Assembly (NCBI GenBank): GCA_963774895.1 | Contig: CAVZGN010000002.1 | Span: 310,001 to 374,000 of the forward strand | Length of the DNA: 64,000 nt | Source of the DNA: REEB76 sp963774895 | GTDB lineage: Bacteria; Pseudomonadota; Gammaproteobacteria; Natronospirales; REEB76 | Reading direction: 5' to 3' | In this document: positions 35,500 through 44,508 of the stretch, in pieces | How the letters are laid out: every line of letters starts with the position of its first letter | Position numbering within the stretch: the first letter of the stretch is position 1 | Program-made: the position numbers and the translations under genes | Notes under the pieces: model-generated | What the model was told of the DNA's origin: nothing | Databases searched by the model: none | What the model saw: the letters and a program-made list of their open reading frames with translations, nothing else

Positions 35500-36072
35500 C
35501 TATTTAGGCCGGCCATAGCGTCCAGTCATACGGGCCTTGGCGAGGGTGTTGAAATGCAGGTAATAGCCGAGCATGGCACCGGAGGCGCTGGCATCCAGCG
35601 GCAGCTTGTCGATCTTCAGCGCATACACCGTCACCTGATAGTGGTGCGGTTTGTCACCCACCGGCGGGCAGGGACCGCCATAATTGGAAACGCCGAAATC
35701 CGTGCGCCCCTGCACGGCACCCGCAGGCAGCGTGGTCGAATCTGCGGCACCGGCATTCGCTGGCAGGCTGGTGACCATGGCCGGGATGTCGAACACGGTC
35801 CAATGCCACCAGCCGCTGCCGGTGGGCGCATCCGGATCGTAGATGGTCACCGCGAAACTCTTGGTGCCGGCCGGTGCGCCAGACCACTGCAAGGCTGGTG
35901 ACTGATTCCCGCCGGTGCAGCCGAAGCTATTGAAAACCTGAGCCATGGGTATGGTGCCGCCGTTTTTGAAATCGGTGCTGGTGACTTTGAAGTGTGGCTC
36001 AGCAGCGGAAACGCCGAAAGCCGGCATCGCCAGCAGGATGGTGATGGATATCGAGCCAATGATTGAACGCAT
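35500..36072 (-). CDS. Periplasmic YbcL-like PEBP protein
   Basis: A 190-residue PEBP-family protein with a signal peptide ending near GVSAAE (about residue 24). The family motifs are YDPDAP, WHWTVFDIP and NYGGPCPPVG. ATG 36072 follows AAGGAG at ideal spacing. Two Cys (FGCTGG and GPCPP) may form a disulfide in the periplasm. It is a paralogue of the next gene downstream, separated by 241 bases. The physiological ligand is unknown. Confidence 0.88.
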   Translation of the reverse strand: MRSIIGSISITILLAMPAFGVSAAEPHFKVTSTDFKNGGTIPMAQVFNSFGCTGGNQSPALQWSGAPAGTKSFAVTIYDPDAPTGSGWWHWTVFDIPAMVTSLPANAGAADSTTLPAGAVQGRTDFGVSNYGGPCPPVGDKPHHYQVTVYALKIDKLPLDASASGAMLGYYLHFNTLAKARMTGRYGRPK

Positions 36073-36135
36073 GATTTCACTCCTTAACTTGCAGCTGAGA
36101 CGATATCAAAAGTTTAAAGCTAAATTCTAAATTCT

Positions 36136-36357
36136 CTAAGTCACGTTCTTTACCGTATGCGGGCCGCGCAACAGGCGCGCCGGCAGCAACAGTATGGCTT
36201 TGAGCAAAGCAAACACCGCGTCCACGGTGATGCCCACCACTCGGAACGGCAGCAATAGTAGCCACACAAACGGATACAGGATCAAGGCCACCAGCGCCAG
36301 CGGCCAGCACAGGATCAGCAGGATCAGCCACAATATGAAACCCGGAAATACCCTCAT
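36136..36357 (-). CDS. Small hydrophobic membrane protein (73 residues)
   Basis: The product is dominated by Leu, Ile, Trp and Val, with two long spans (about 5-28 and 30-50) and a third weaker segment before a basic tail ending PHTVKNVT. A weak GGTGAG element precedes ATG 36357. Similar short proteins recur in Xanthomonadales genomes. It lies 63 bases upstream of the periplasmic PEBP gene on the same strand. The function is unknown. Confidence 0.7.
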   Translation of the reverse strand: MRVFPGFILWLILLILCWPLALVALILYPFVWLLLLPFRVVGITVDAVFALLKAILLLPARLLRGPHTVKNVT

Positions 36358-36516
36358 GAGTCACTCACCAGGAACATCAGGAAGGAAGATTATCACTTTC
36401 CACACCCGAGTGATCTGCCCGACAGTCTTCGCATTGCCAGGACACTTGCTGCGACTGTGTTTGTATTCCAGAAGGGCAGGTTTATGATGAGGGCAGTAAA
36501 TCGTCGGAGATCAACC

Positions 36517-37677
36517 GTGAACAGCAAACAGGCGGCACGCGAACGGCTCAGCCAGGCGCAGGCATCGCTGACAGCTCTGAGCCATCGCATCCATGCCCAT
36601 CCGGAACTAGGTTTCGAGGAGCAGCAGGCCTGTGGCTGGCTGGCGGAGATGCTGGATGCCGCCGGCTTCGAGGTGCAGACAGGCATCTGCGAACTGCCCA
36701 CGGCGTTCATCGCCAAAAGCGGCAGCGGGCCGCTGAATATCGGCATCATGGCGGAATACGACAGCCTGCCGGGCGTCGGCCATGCCTGCGGCCACAATCT
36801 GATCGCGGCCATGTCAGCCGGCGCCGCCATGGCCCTGAGCAAGGTAGCGGATGAGGCGGGCATCACCGTGACCGTCATCGGCACGCCCGCCGAAGAAGTG
36901 GGCAACGCGGGTGGCAAGGTTCTGCTGCTGGAGCGCGGCGCGTTCGCCGGTTTGCACGCCGCCATGATGGTGCATCCGGCGCCCATGGATTTCGTGCAGC
37001 CGAAGATCATCGCGGCCTCCATGTTCGACGTACATTACACCGGCAAGGAAGCGCATGCCTCGGCGTTCCCGGAACTCGGCATCAACGCCGCCGACGCGCT
37101 GACCGTCGCGCAAACCTCCATCGGCCTGTTGCGCCAGCACATCCGCCACAGCGACCGCATCCACGGCATCTGCACTCACGGCGGTGAAGCGCCCAACATC
37201 GTGCCCGCGCATACCTCGGCGCGTTACATCATCCGCGGTGAAACCGTGAAGGACATGGAAGAATTGCGCATAAAAGTACGCCGCTGCTTTGAAGCCGGCG
37301 CGCTGGCCACCGGCTCGAAACTGGAAATCCGTGGCGGCGACAAGCCCTACATGGAGATGCTGCACGATGCCGACATGGCGGAACTTTACCGCCGCAATGC
37401 CGTGGCGCTGGGCCGCGATCTGGCCGCGCCTGAATCGATTGCACGCTTCAGTGCCTCCACCGACATGGGCAATGTCTCACAGGCGCTGCCATCCATCCAT
37501 CCCATGATCGGCATCGATTGCCTGCCGGCGGTGAACCACCAGCCCGAATTCACCGCCCATTGCGTGAGCGCGGCCGCGGATCAGGCCCTGTGGGACGGGG
37601 CTCTGGGCATGGCCTGGACCGCCATCGATATGGCGGCCGACAACAACTTGAGTCAGCGGCTGTTGGCCCGGAAATAA
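36517..37677 (+). CDS. M20-family amidohydrolase / aminobenzoyl-glutamate-hydrolase-like
   Basis: The 386-residue enzyme has metal-binding GHACGHN (about 80-86) and EEVGNAGG, with a dimerisation domain holding HASAFPELG. HPELGFEEQQA at the N-terminus is the usual opening of the AbgA/IAA-amino-acid-hydrolase group. GTG 36517 is chosen because CGGAGA lies 6 bases upstream. An ATG at 36484 would add eleven basic residues without a good ribosome site. It should cleave N-acyl or peptide amide bonds in the cytoplasm. Confidence 0.9.
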   Translation: MNSKQAARERLSQAQASLTALSHRIHAHPELGFEEQQACGWLAEMLDAAGFEVQTGICELPTAFIAKSGSGPLNIGIMAEYDSLPGVGHACGHNLIAAMSAGAAMALSKVADEAGITVTVIGTPAEEVGNAGGKVLLLERGAFAGLHAAMMVHPAPMDFVQPKIIAASMFDVHYTGKEAHASAFPELGINAADALTVAQTSIGLLRQHIRHSDRIHGICTHGGEAPNIVPAHTSARYIIRGETVKDMEELRIKVRRCFEAGALATGSKLEIRGGDKPYMEMLHDADMAELYRRNAVALGRDLAAPESIARFSASTDMGNVSQALPSIHPMIGIDCLPAVNHQPEFTAHCVSAAADQALWDGALGMAWTAIDMAADNNLSQRLLARK

Positions 37678-37818
37678 TCCTGCGAAGATGGCGAACCGTT
37701 GCGGTGGACCATGGTCCACCCGTAGTCACCCTTTTCGCGGGAACCCAGTATGCCCGGCTCCAATATCAAATGCCTGCCTGGGGTGCAGCATCAGTTTTAT
37801 CCAGACGGAGGTTATAAC

Positions 37819-39369
37819 GTGAAGAAGTACCTGACTCCTGTATTGATTCTGTTGTTGATGGCTTATGGCGTTTCGGCCATAGCAGCTGACAAACCCGAAG
37901 CCAAGAGCGCCACTGCCAGCACCAGCACGCCACCCAAGGAACAGAAATCCGTGACTCAGGGGAGCGTGACGGTGGAAGGCCAGCGCATCGATTACGATAC
38001 CACCGCCGGCACCATCATCCTGAGGAACGACAAGGGCGAACCCACCGGCAGCATGTTTTATGTGGCTTACACCAAGCGGGGTGTGAAGAACCCACAGCAA
38101 CGGCCGGTGACTTTCTTCTACAACGGCGGCCCGGGATCTTCCACGGTGTGGCTGCACATGGGGGCTTTCGGTCCGGATCGGGTGGTGACCGCCGACAATA
38201 CGCACACGCCGGCGGCGCCCTATCAGATCGTGAACAACGATTACAGCCTGCTGGATGTCACCGACGAAGTGTTCATCGATGCCATGGGCACCGGTTACAG
38301 CCGCATCATTGGCAAGGATCAGGGCGGTGTGGGTGAAGACAAGGACTTCTACGGCATCGACACAGATACCGCCTCCTTCGCCCAGTTCATCAGCCGCTAC
38401 CTGAGCGCCAACGGCCGCTGGAATTCACCCAAGTACCTGTTTGGTGAAAGCTACGGCACTACCCGTTCGGCGGCGCTGGTGAACTATGTGCAAGAGCACG
38501 ACGACATCGACTTGAACGGCGTGATCCTGCTGTCGTCGATCTTGGATTTCAGGACAGCCAGTTTCAACGCTGGCAACGACCTGCCGTTCGAGACCTTCCT
38601 GCCGAGCTACGCGGCGGTGGCCTGGTATCACAAGAAACTGCCCAATCCGCCGGCCGAACTGCAGCCGTTCCTGCGCGAAGTGGAGAAATTCGCCATGACG
38701 GAATATGCCGAGGCCCTGAATCAGGGCAATGCCTTGAGTCAGAGTGAATTTGAAGAAGTTGCCAACACGCTGCACGAATACACCGGCCTGAGCACTGCTT
38801 ATATCGAGAAAGCCAACCTGCGCGTCACGGCTTCCCAGTTCGAGCATGAATTGTTGAACGATCAGGACCTAACCACCGGTCGGCTGGATGCGCGCTTCAC
38901 CGGCCCCAGCATGGACCCCCTGGGCGAGACCGCGGATTACGACCCACAGTCCGCCGCCATCAGCTCGGCGTATGTGTCCGCACTCAATGATTACATGCAT
39001 AACACGCTGAAGTTCGAAACTGACAAAGCCTACTTTCCCGAAAAATTCCACAAATGGGATTGGCAGCACAAGAATCCCACCATCGGCCAGGCCTGGCCGG
39101 GATTACCGAACGTGGCCGTGGATCTGGCCGAAGCCATGAAATACAACCCGGACTTGCAGGTGCTGGTGAACAACGGGTACTTCGACCTGGCCACGCCGTA
39201 TTACGGGACCCTCTACACTATGGAGCACCTGCCGATCGAGAAGGATCTTCAGAACCACGTGCATATGGCGTATTACGATTCCGGCCACATGGTGTATGCG
39301 CATGTGCCGGCTTTGAAACAGTTGCATGACAACACCGCGCAGTTCATCAAGAGCACTGACAATCAGTAA
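37819..39369 (+). CDS. Exported S10-family serine carboxypeptidase
   Basis: A 516-residue carboxypeptidase. GTG 37819 follows GGAGG and yields the signal peptide MKKYLTPVLILLLMAYG, ending near IAADK. Catalytic Ser is in GESYGT, Asp in GYFDLATP and His in SGHMVY. NGGPGSSTVWLHMG is the oxyanion-hole stretch typical of serine carboxypeptidases. It removes C-terminal residues from peptides, probably in the periplasm. A bidirectional terminator follows. It sits beside the M20 enzyme, in keeping with peptide use. Confidence 0.92.
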   Translation: MKKYLTPVLILLLMAYGVSAIAADKPEAKSATASTSTPPKEQKSVTQGSVTVEGQRIDYDTTAGTIILRNDKGEPTGSMFYVAYTKRGVKNPQQRPVTFFYNGGPGSSTVWLHMGAFGPDRVVTADNTHTPAAPYQIVNNDYSLLDVTDEVFIDAMGTGYSRIIGKDQGGVGEDKDFYGIDTDTASFAQFISRYLSANGRWNSPKYLFGESYGTTRSAALVNYVQEHDDIDLNGVILLSSILDFRTASFNAGNDLPFETFLPSYAAVAWYHKKLPNPPAELQPFLREVEKFAMTEYAEALNQGNALSQSEFEEVANTLHEYTGLSTAYIEKANLRVTASQFEHELLNDQDLTTGRLDARFTGPSMDPLGETADYDPQSAAISSAYVSALNDYMHNTLKFETDKAYFPEKFHKWDWQHKNPTIGQAWPGLPNVAVDLAEAMKYNPDLQVLVNNGYFDLATPYYGTLYTMEHLPIEKDLQNHVHMAYYDSGHMVYAHVPALKQLHDNTAQFIKSTDNQ

Positions 39370-39397
39370 CATATAAAATCTGGAGAATGTGAATGAA

Positions 39398-39423
39398 ACG
39401 GGGCGCATGGCGCCCCGTTTTTT
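39398..39423. terminator. Terminator between S10 carboxypeptidase and ubiB
   Basis: An 8-bp perfect stem (39398-39405 with 39411-39418) and 5-base loop are followed on the plus strand by six T, ending the carboxypeptidase transcript. On the minus strand three T follow the stem, so it may also stop the convergent ubiB operon, whose stop codon is at 39429. Confidence 0.85.
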
Positions 39424-39428
39424 GCATT

Positions 39429-41078
39429 CTAGCTTGCGCTGGTCCAATAACCGAAGCTGATGGCGGCAATGCCAATACCTATCACTGATAGCGCACCCCA
39501 TACGGGTACGGCGTGCAGGGCCAGCAACAGTGTGCCGCTGATGATGAGTGCGCCTCCAGCCATGGCGTGATACAGGTGGCGCATACGCAGGTGCTGCGCT
39601 TCGCGCAGGCGCTTGAGTTCCTCGTTGTGCACACCGACCTGCAGCTTGTCTTCGGCCAGCTGCTGCAGGACGCGGTTGAGCCGGGCCGGCGCTTCCAGCA
39701 ATAGCTCGCGCAGCGCCGGCAGGCCGGCGAGCACGCGCCGCAGGGTGGCCTTGAGCCCCATCTGTTCGCGCGTCCAGTCTTCCAGGAATGGCTTGGCGGT
39801 GGTCCACAGATCCAGATCCGGATACAGCTCGCGCCCCAGGCCCTCGATATTCAGCAGGGTCTTCTGCAGCAACACCAACTGCGGCTGAACTTCCATGTTG
39901 AATCGCCGCGCGGTCTGGAACAGGCGCAGCAGCAGCTGGCCGAAGGAGATGTCCTTGAGCGGGCGGTTGAAGATCGGTTCGCACACGCTGCGCACCGCGC
40001 TCTCGAATTCATTCACGCGTGTGCCCACCGGCACCCAGCCAGAATCCACATGCAGCTCCGCCACCCGCCGGTAATCGCGGTTGAAGAACGCCAGGAAATT
40101 CTCCGCCAGATACTGCTGGTCGCGGGGATTGAGGGTGCCGATGATGCCGAAGTCCACTGCCACATAGCGCGGGTTTTTGGGATCGGCGACGTCCACGAAG
40201 ATGTTGCCTGGATGCATGTCGGCGTGGAAGAAGTTGTGCTTGAACACCTGCGTGAAGAAGATGGTCACGCCGTTCTCGGCGAGCTTCTGCATGTCGGTAC
40301 CGCGTGCCTTGAGAGTCTCCACATCGCTGATGGGCACGCCGTGGATGCGCTCCATGACCATGACGTTGCGGCGCGTGAGCGGCCAGTGGATCTCCGGTAC
40401 ATACAGCAGCCGGGAACCCTGAAAATTGCGCCGCAACTGCGAGGCGTTGGCGGCTTCGCGTATCAGATCCAGTTCGTCGAGGATGGTCTTCTCGTATTCG
40501 CTCACGATTTCCCGGGGCCGCAGCCGCCGGCCATCGGGCCAGTAGCGTTCCGCCAGTCCCGCGATCAGGAACAGCAGCTCCAGATCGCCGCGGATGATGT
40601 GTTCGACACCGGGGCGCAGGACCTTGATCACCACTTCGCGGCCGTCCGGCAGGCGCGCCGCATGCACCTGGGCGATGGAAGCCGAGGCCAGCGGTGTTTC
40701 GCTGAATTCCTGAAACAGTTCGGTGACTGGTTTGCCGAGCACCTGCTCGATAATCAGGCGCGCCTCGCGGCCGGGGAACGGCGGCACCCGGTCCTGGAGT
40801 TTCGCGAGTTCGTCGGCGATGTCGTGCGGCAACAGGTCGCGGCGCGTGGACAGCATCTGGCCGAACTTCACGAAGATCGGACCCAGGTCCTCGAGGGCGC
40901 GGCGGATGCGTGCCCCGCGTGGCGCGTCGCGGCGGCGCAGCCAGTAGAACGGCGAGACGTAGATCAGGAAACGGATGGGGCGGAAAATGTGCGCTGTCAG
41001 GATGATCTCATCCAGCCCGTGACGCGCCAGCACGAAGTTGATGCGCATCAGGCGCAGTGTCTGACGCGGCGTTATCAT
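39429..41078 (-). CDS. ubiB: UbiB, ABC1-family ATPase/kinase-like ubiquinone factor
   Basis: The 549-residue protein has the ABC1 hallmark KFGQMLSTR (KxGQ, about 72-80), the Ala-rich loop ASASIAQVHAA replacing a normal P-loop, the catalytic-loop ADMHPGN and VDFGIIG. Two C-terminal spans (about 500-545) anchor it to the membrane. It assists ubiquinone biosynthesis, likely by extracting or presenting lipid intermediates. The start overlaps the ubiJ stop by 4 bases. It is the last gene of the ubiE-ubiJ-ubiB run. Confidence 0.95.
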   Translation of the reverse strand: MITPRQTLRLMRINFVLARHGLDEIILTAHIFRPIRFLIYVSPFYWLRRRDAPRGARIRRALEDLGPIFVKFGQMLSTRRDLLPHDIADELAKLQDRVPPFPGREARLIIEQVLGKPVTELFQEFSETPLASASIAQVHAARLPDGREVVIKVLRPGVEHIIRGDLELLFLIAGLAERYWPDGRRLRPREIVSEYEKTILDELDLIREAANASQLRRNFQGSRLLYVPEIHWPLTRRNVMVMERIHGVPISDVETLKARGTDMQKLAENGVTIFFTQVFKHNFFHADMHPGNIFVDVADPKNPRYVAVDFGIIGTLNPRDQQYLAENFLAFFNRDYRRVAELHVDSGWVPVGTRVNEFESAVRSVCEPIFNRPLKDISFGQLLLRLFQTARRFNMEVQPQLVLLQKTLLNIEGLGRELYPDLDLWTTAKPFLEDWTREQMGLKATLRRVLAGLPALRELLLEAPARLNRVLQQLAEDKLQVGVHNEELKRLREAQHLRMRHLYHAMAGGALIISGTLLLALHAVPVWGALSVIGIGIAAISFGYWTSAS

Positions 41079-41692
41079 GGTCGTGGCGATTTGGTGCCGA
41101 GGCGCTGCAGGCGTGCCGCCAACCGGTCCACGTCGCTTTTCAGTCTATCCACCTCATCGAGGAAACTCTCCAGTTCATGGTGTGGCGGCAGCATGGCGCT
41201 CTCATACACCAGGTACTCGGCCATATCCTGACTGAGTCGCACGGTTGCGTCTTTGCCCCAGCGCATGAGACCGCGCGCCAGTGAACCGATTTGATGCGCG
41301 GCCACATCACCCACATAGCGTGATAACAGCTCTTCCCAGTCCAGGTCCGCCTGTTTCAGCAGCCGCGAAAAAGTCTGGGCGGTCTCGGCATCACCGTTGA
41401 TCTCGATGCCGCGCGGCGGCGCCTCGTCAGACTTCCACGCAGCTTCCAGCAGTGCGAAACTCGCGGCACACACCGTAATATCAGACGGGCCATCATGTTC
41501 ACCGCGCACACGCAGCTTGCCGTCCTTGGGTAGAAAATAAAGTTTGAGCGGCAGTTCCTTGAGTTCCAGGGTGATCGTCTTGCCGTCCAGTTGCTTCAGA
41601 TCCTGTTGCGCGGCGCTGGAACCCGAGAGGGCGCTATCCAGCACCCGCTCCACCGCGGCTGCAAAAAACCTAGTGATTGAAGGCGGCTTCAA
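41075..41692 (-). CDS. ubiJ: UbiJ, SCP2-domain ubiquinone biosynthesis factor
   Basis: A 205-residue protein with an SCP2-like lipid-binding domain (about 15-110) and a C-terminal coiled coil ESFLDEVDRLKSDVDRLAAR. In E. coli UbiJ organises a soluble ubiquinone-synthesis complex and presents the lipid. It overlaps ubiE by 4 bases and ubiB by 4 bases, so the three genes are translated as a set. Position between ubiE and ubiB is diagnostic. Confidence 0.92.
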   Translation of the reverse strand: MKPPSITRFFAAAVERVLDSALSGSSAAQQDLKQLDGKTITLELKELPLKLYFLPKDGKLRVRGEHDGPSDITVCAASFALLEAAWKSDEAPPRGIEINGDAETAQTFSRLLKQADLDWEELLSRYVGDVAAHQIGSLARGLMRWGKDATVRLSQDMAEYLVYESAMLPPHHELESFLDEVDRLKSDVDRLAARLQRLGTKSPRP

Positions 41693-42444
41693 AGCCGGTA
41701 ACCACGGTGCATCGCGACGATGCCGCCGCTCAGATTGAAGTAGCTGCAGCGCTCGAAACCGGCCGCCTGCATCATGCTCTTGAGGGTTTCCTGGTCGGGA
41801 TGCATGCGGATGGATTCGGCCAGATAGCGGTAACTGGCTGTGTCACGGGCCACCACTCTGCCGATCTGTGGTAGCAGCTTGAAGGAATAGAAGTCGTAGA
41901 CCGGTTTCAGTCCGGGCGCCGTAGGCTTGGAGAACTCCAGGATCAGCAATCTCCCACCGGGTTTCAGCACCCGGTAGATGCTGACAAGCGCCGCTTCCTT
42001 GCGAGTCACGTTACGCAAACCGAACGCGATGGTGATGCAATCGAAGGATTGGTCGGCAAACGGCAGATGCTCAGCATCCGCCTGTACATATTCCACATTG
42101 CCGGCGATACCTGCGTTCACCAGCCGCTCGCGGCCGTTCTCCAGCATCGAAGCGTTGATGTCCGCCAGCAGCACGCGGCCGTTTTCGCCCACCTGTTTCG
42201 CCAGACCACGGGTGATGTCCCCGGTGCCACCGGCCACATCCAGCGCCATCTGACCGGCTTTCAGCCCGGTTTGGGAAAGCATAAAACGCTTCCACAGGCG
42301 GTGGATGCCGAACGACATCAGATCGTTCATCAGGTCATAGCGGTCCGCGACCGAACTGAACACCTGGCCCACGCGCCGGGTTTTCTCGGCTATAGGGACT
42401 TCCTGGAAGCCGAAGTGGGTGGTGTGTTTGCGGTTGCCGGTCAT
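41689..42444 (-). CDS. ubiE: UbiE, C-methyltransferase of ubiquinone synthesis
   Basis: The 251-residue SAM-dependent enzyme methylates the benzoquinol ring. Motifs are VADRYDLMNDLMSFGIHRLWK, in two adjoining parts, then DVAGGTGDI (motif I), DCITIAFGLRNV and LKPGGRLLILEFSKP. Length and motifs match E. coli UbiE (251 residues). A 60-base gap separates it from the DUF971 gene upstream, with no obvious terminator. Confidence 0.96.
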   Translation of the reverse strand: MTGNRKHTTHFGFQEVPIAEKTRRVGQVFSSVADRYDLMNDLMSFGIHRLWKRFMLSQTGLKAGQMALDVAGGTGDITRGLAKQVGENGRVLLADINASMLENGRERLVNAGIAGNVEYVQADAEHLPFADQSFDCITIAFGLRNVTRKEAALVSIYRVLKPGGRLLILEFSKPTAPGLKPVYDFYSFKLLPQIGRVVARDTASYRYLAESIRMHPDQETLKSMMQAAGFERCSYFNLSGGIVAMHRGYRL

Positions 42445-42504
42445 GGCGTGAACTCGTCGAGCGGGAACCGCATTCTAGCAGCCGTCCCGTGATGGGTGAT
42501 TGAT

Positions 42505-42867
42505 TCAGGTCAGCTTGCGTTGGTAGCCCGCGTCCTTGAGGCGCTTGAGATAGCGCGACCAATTCTCCTGCTGGTTCTTGCCCAGATCGTAGAGCACCGG
42601 CCAGGAGTACAGGCCGGTGTCGTGGCCGTCGTCGAACTTGAGACACACGGCGTAGTTGCCTACCGGCTCGACGCCGATGACCTTCACATGCTCCTTGCCG
42701 GTTTGCAGGATCTCGGTGCCGTGGCCGCGCACTTCCGCTGAAGGCGAGAATACCCGCAGGTACTCGAACGGCAGTTCGAATTTTTCGCCGCTGTCGAACG
42801 CAACGTTTAAAACACCTGCGGATTTACGCAGACGCAGTTCAATCGGACGTGGTTGGGTGACGGTCAT
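42505..42867 (-). CDS. DUF971 (gamma-BBH N-terminal-like) protein
   Basis: A 120-residue single-domain protein with the DUF971 pattern: ELRLRKSAGVLNV, LPFEYLRVFSPSAEV, then FDDGHDTGLYSW. The fold resembles the N-terminal zinc-binding part of gamma-butyrobetaine hydroxylases, but no metal Cys set is visible here. Its ATG overlaps the hslU stop in an ATGA. Members are often found near hslU or in iron-sulfur contexts; the function is not settled. Confidence 0.9.
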   Translation of the reverse strand: MTVTQPRPIELRLRKSAGVLNVAFDSGEKFELPFEYLRVFSPSAEVRGHGTEILQTGKEHVKVIGVEPVGNYAVCLKFDDGHDTGLYSWPVLYDLGKNQQENWSRYLKRLKDAGYQRKLT

Positions 42868-44198
42868 AAGATGTATCTGCTTAGATCTTCGTCTTTCACC
42901 AGCTTGCCGACCTGTTGATCCACATAAGCGGCATCGATCATCACTTTCTTGCCGTTCCTGTCGGCGGCTTCGAAGGAGATGCTCTCGAACAGCCGCTCCA
43001 TGACCGTGTGCAGGCGGCGCGCGCCGATGTTCTCGGTGCGTTCGTTCACCTCGAAGGCCACTTCCGCGATGCGGCGCACGCCGTCCGCGCTGAACTCCAG
43101 GGTCACGCCCTCGGTCTGCATGAGCGCGGTATACTGCACGGTAAGCGCGGCATCCGGTTCCGTGAGGATGCGCACAAAGTCCTCGGTGGTCAGCGCCGCC
43201 AGTTCCACGCGGATCGGCAGCCGCCCCTGCAGCTCTGGGATCAGGTCCGAGGGTTTGGACATCTGAAAGGCGCCGGAAGCGATGAACAGCACATGGTCGG
43301 TCTTCACGGTGCCATACTTGGTGGTCACGGTGGTGCCTTCCACCAGTGGCAGCAGGTCGCGCTGCACGCCTTCGCGGGACACATCCGCGCCATGCACTTC
43401 GCCGCGGCGCGCGACCTTGTCCAGTTCGTCGATGAACACGATGCCGTTCTGCTCCACGTTGGTGAGCGCGGCCAGCTTGATATCATCTTCGTTGACCAGC
43501 TTGGCCGCTTCCTCGTCTTCCAGTAATTTGCGCGCCTCCCTGATCTTGAGCTTGCGCGCGCGGGTGCGCTGATTGCCCATGTTCTGGAACAGGCCTTGCA
43601 GCTGCTGGGTCATTTCTTCCATGCCGGGCGGCGCCATGATTTCCACGCCGATGCCGCTCATGGCCAGTTCCACCTCGATCTCCCGGTCCTCGAGCTCACC
43701 ATCGCGCAGCATCTTGCGGAATTTCTGCCGCGTGTCAGAGCTTTCCGGCGGCTGCGGCTCATTGGCGAAACCGACGCTGCGCTTGCGCGGCAGCAGCGCA
43801 TCCAGGATGCGCTCTTCGGCGGCTTCCTCGGCGCGGCTCTGTACCCGGCGTTTGGCCTGTTCGCGTTCCATCTTCACGGCCGCGTCCATGAGGTCGCGGA
43901 TGATGGCATCCACGTCCTTGCCCACGTAACCCACCTCGGTGAACTTGGTGGCCTCTACCTTGATGAAAGGCGCGTTGGCGAGGCGCGCCAGGCGGCGCGC
44001 GATCTCGGTCTTGCCGACACCCGTGGGGCCGATCATGAGGATGTTCTTAGGCGTGATTTCGTTGCGCAGTTTCTCCGGCACCTGCATGCGCCGCCAGCGG
44101 TTGCGTAAGGCGATGGCCACGGCGCGCTTGGCATCGTTCTGGCCGACGATGTGCTTGTCGAGTTCCTGGACTATCTCTCTCGGTGTCATCTCAGACAT
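42864..44198 (-). CDS. hslU: HslU (ClpY), ATPase subunit of HslUV protease
   Basis: A 444-residue AAA+ unfoldase. Walker A GPTGVGKTE is at about 57-65, the pore loop GYVGKD at about 91-96 and Walker B IVFIDELDKVA at about 255. A sensor-2 Arg lies in NIGARRLH, and the C-terminal DLSRYIL tail activates HslV. ATG 44198 gives the usual opening MSEMTPREIV. Normally hslV and hslU are nearly adjacent; here 310 bases with a hairpin repeat intervene, so hslU may need its own promoter. Confidence 0.97.
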   Translation of the reverse strand: MSEMTPREIVQELDKHIVGQNDAKRAVAIALRNRWRRMQVPEKLRNEITPKNILMIGPTGVGKTEIARRLARLANAPFIKVEATKFTEVGYVGKDVDAIIRDLMDAAVKMEREQAKRRVQSRAEEAAEERILDALLPRKRSVGFANEPQPPESSDTRQKFRKMLRDGELEDREIEVELAMSGIGVEIMAPPGMEEMTQQLQGLFQNMGNQRTRARKLKIREARKLLEDEEAAKLVNEDDIKLAALTNVEQNGIVFIDELDKVARRGEVHGADVSREGVQRDLLPLVEGTTVTTKYGTVKTDHVLFIASGAFQMSKPSDLIPELQGRLPIRVELAALTTEDFVRILTEPDAALTVQYTALMQTEGVTLEFSADGVRRIAEVAFEVNERTENIGARRLHTVMERLFESISFEAADRNGKKVMIDAAYVDQQVGKLVKDEDLSRYIL

Positions 44199-44381
44199 TT
44201 TGATACTCGCGCTTTATAAATATTGTTTGTTCCATCAACTTAGTGCGGAGCCGCAGGACTTTCATTGCTGGAACCTATGTAAATGGCAGAGCTGAAGAAA
44301 CCGATATAGTTAGGCAACCAATGCAGCGTGTTACGCAAAATTAGAAGCGCAAGGTTCGGTGACGCTCCTTATGTTTCTTTT

Positions 44382-44435
44382 GGTTACTTTTCTTCGCGCC
44401 AAAGAAAAGTAACCTGACCGCGGGGCGGAACCCGC
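44382..44435. repeat. REP-like hairpin element between hslV and hslU
   Basis: The 310-base gap 44199-44508 has no gene. It holds a perfect 13-bp inverted repeat (44382-44394 with 44402-44414, arm GGTTACTTTTCTT) and then a 5-bp hairpin (44420-44424 with 44431-44435). Elements with this pyrimidine-rich arm recur in many gammaproteobacterial genomes and look like dispersed palindromic repeats; only one copy is in this window. In the operon transcript it could fold and reduce read-through or protect an end. The rest of the gap is A/T-richer sequence without further clear signals. Confidence 0.7.
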
Positions 44436-44508
44436 TCTTTTGAACAGTCTGCGACGTAGTCGCATCAAATTAAATGTCTTGTTGGCGGCAGCACAAGCCA
44501 GGTTAATG

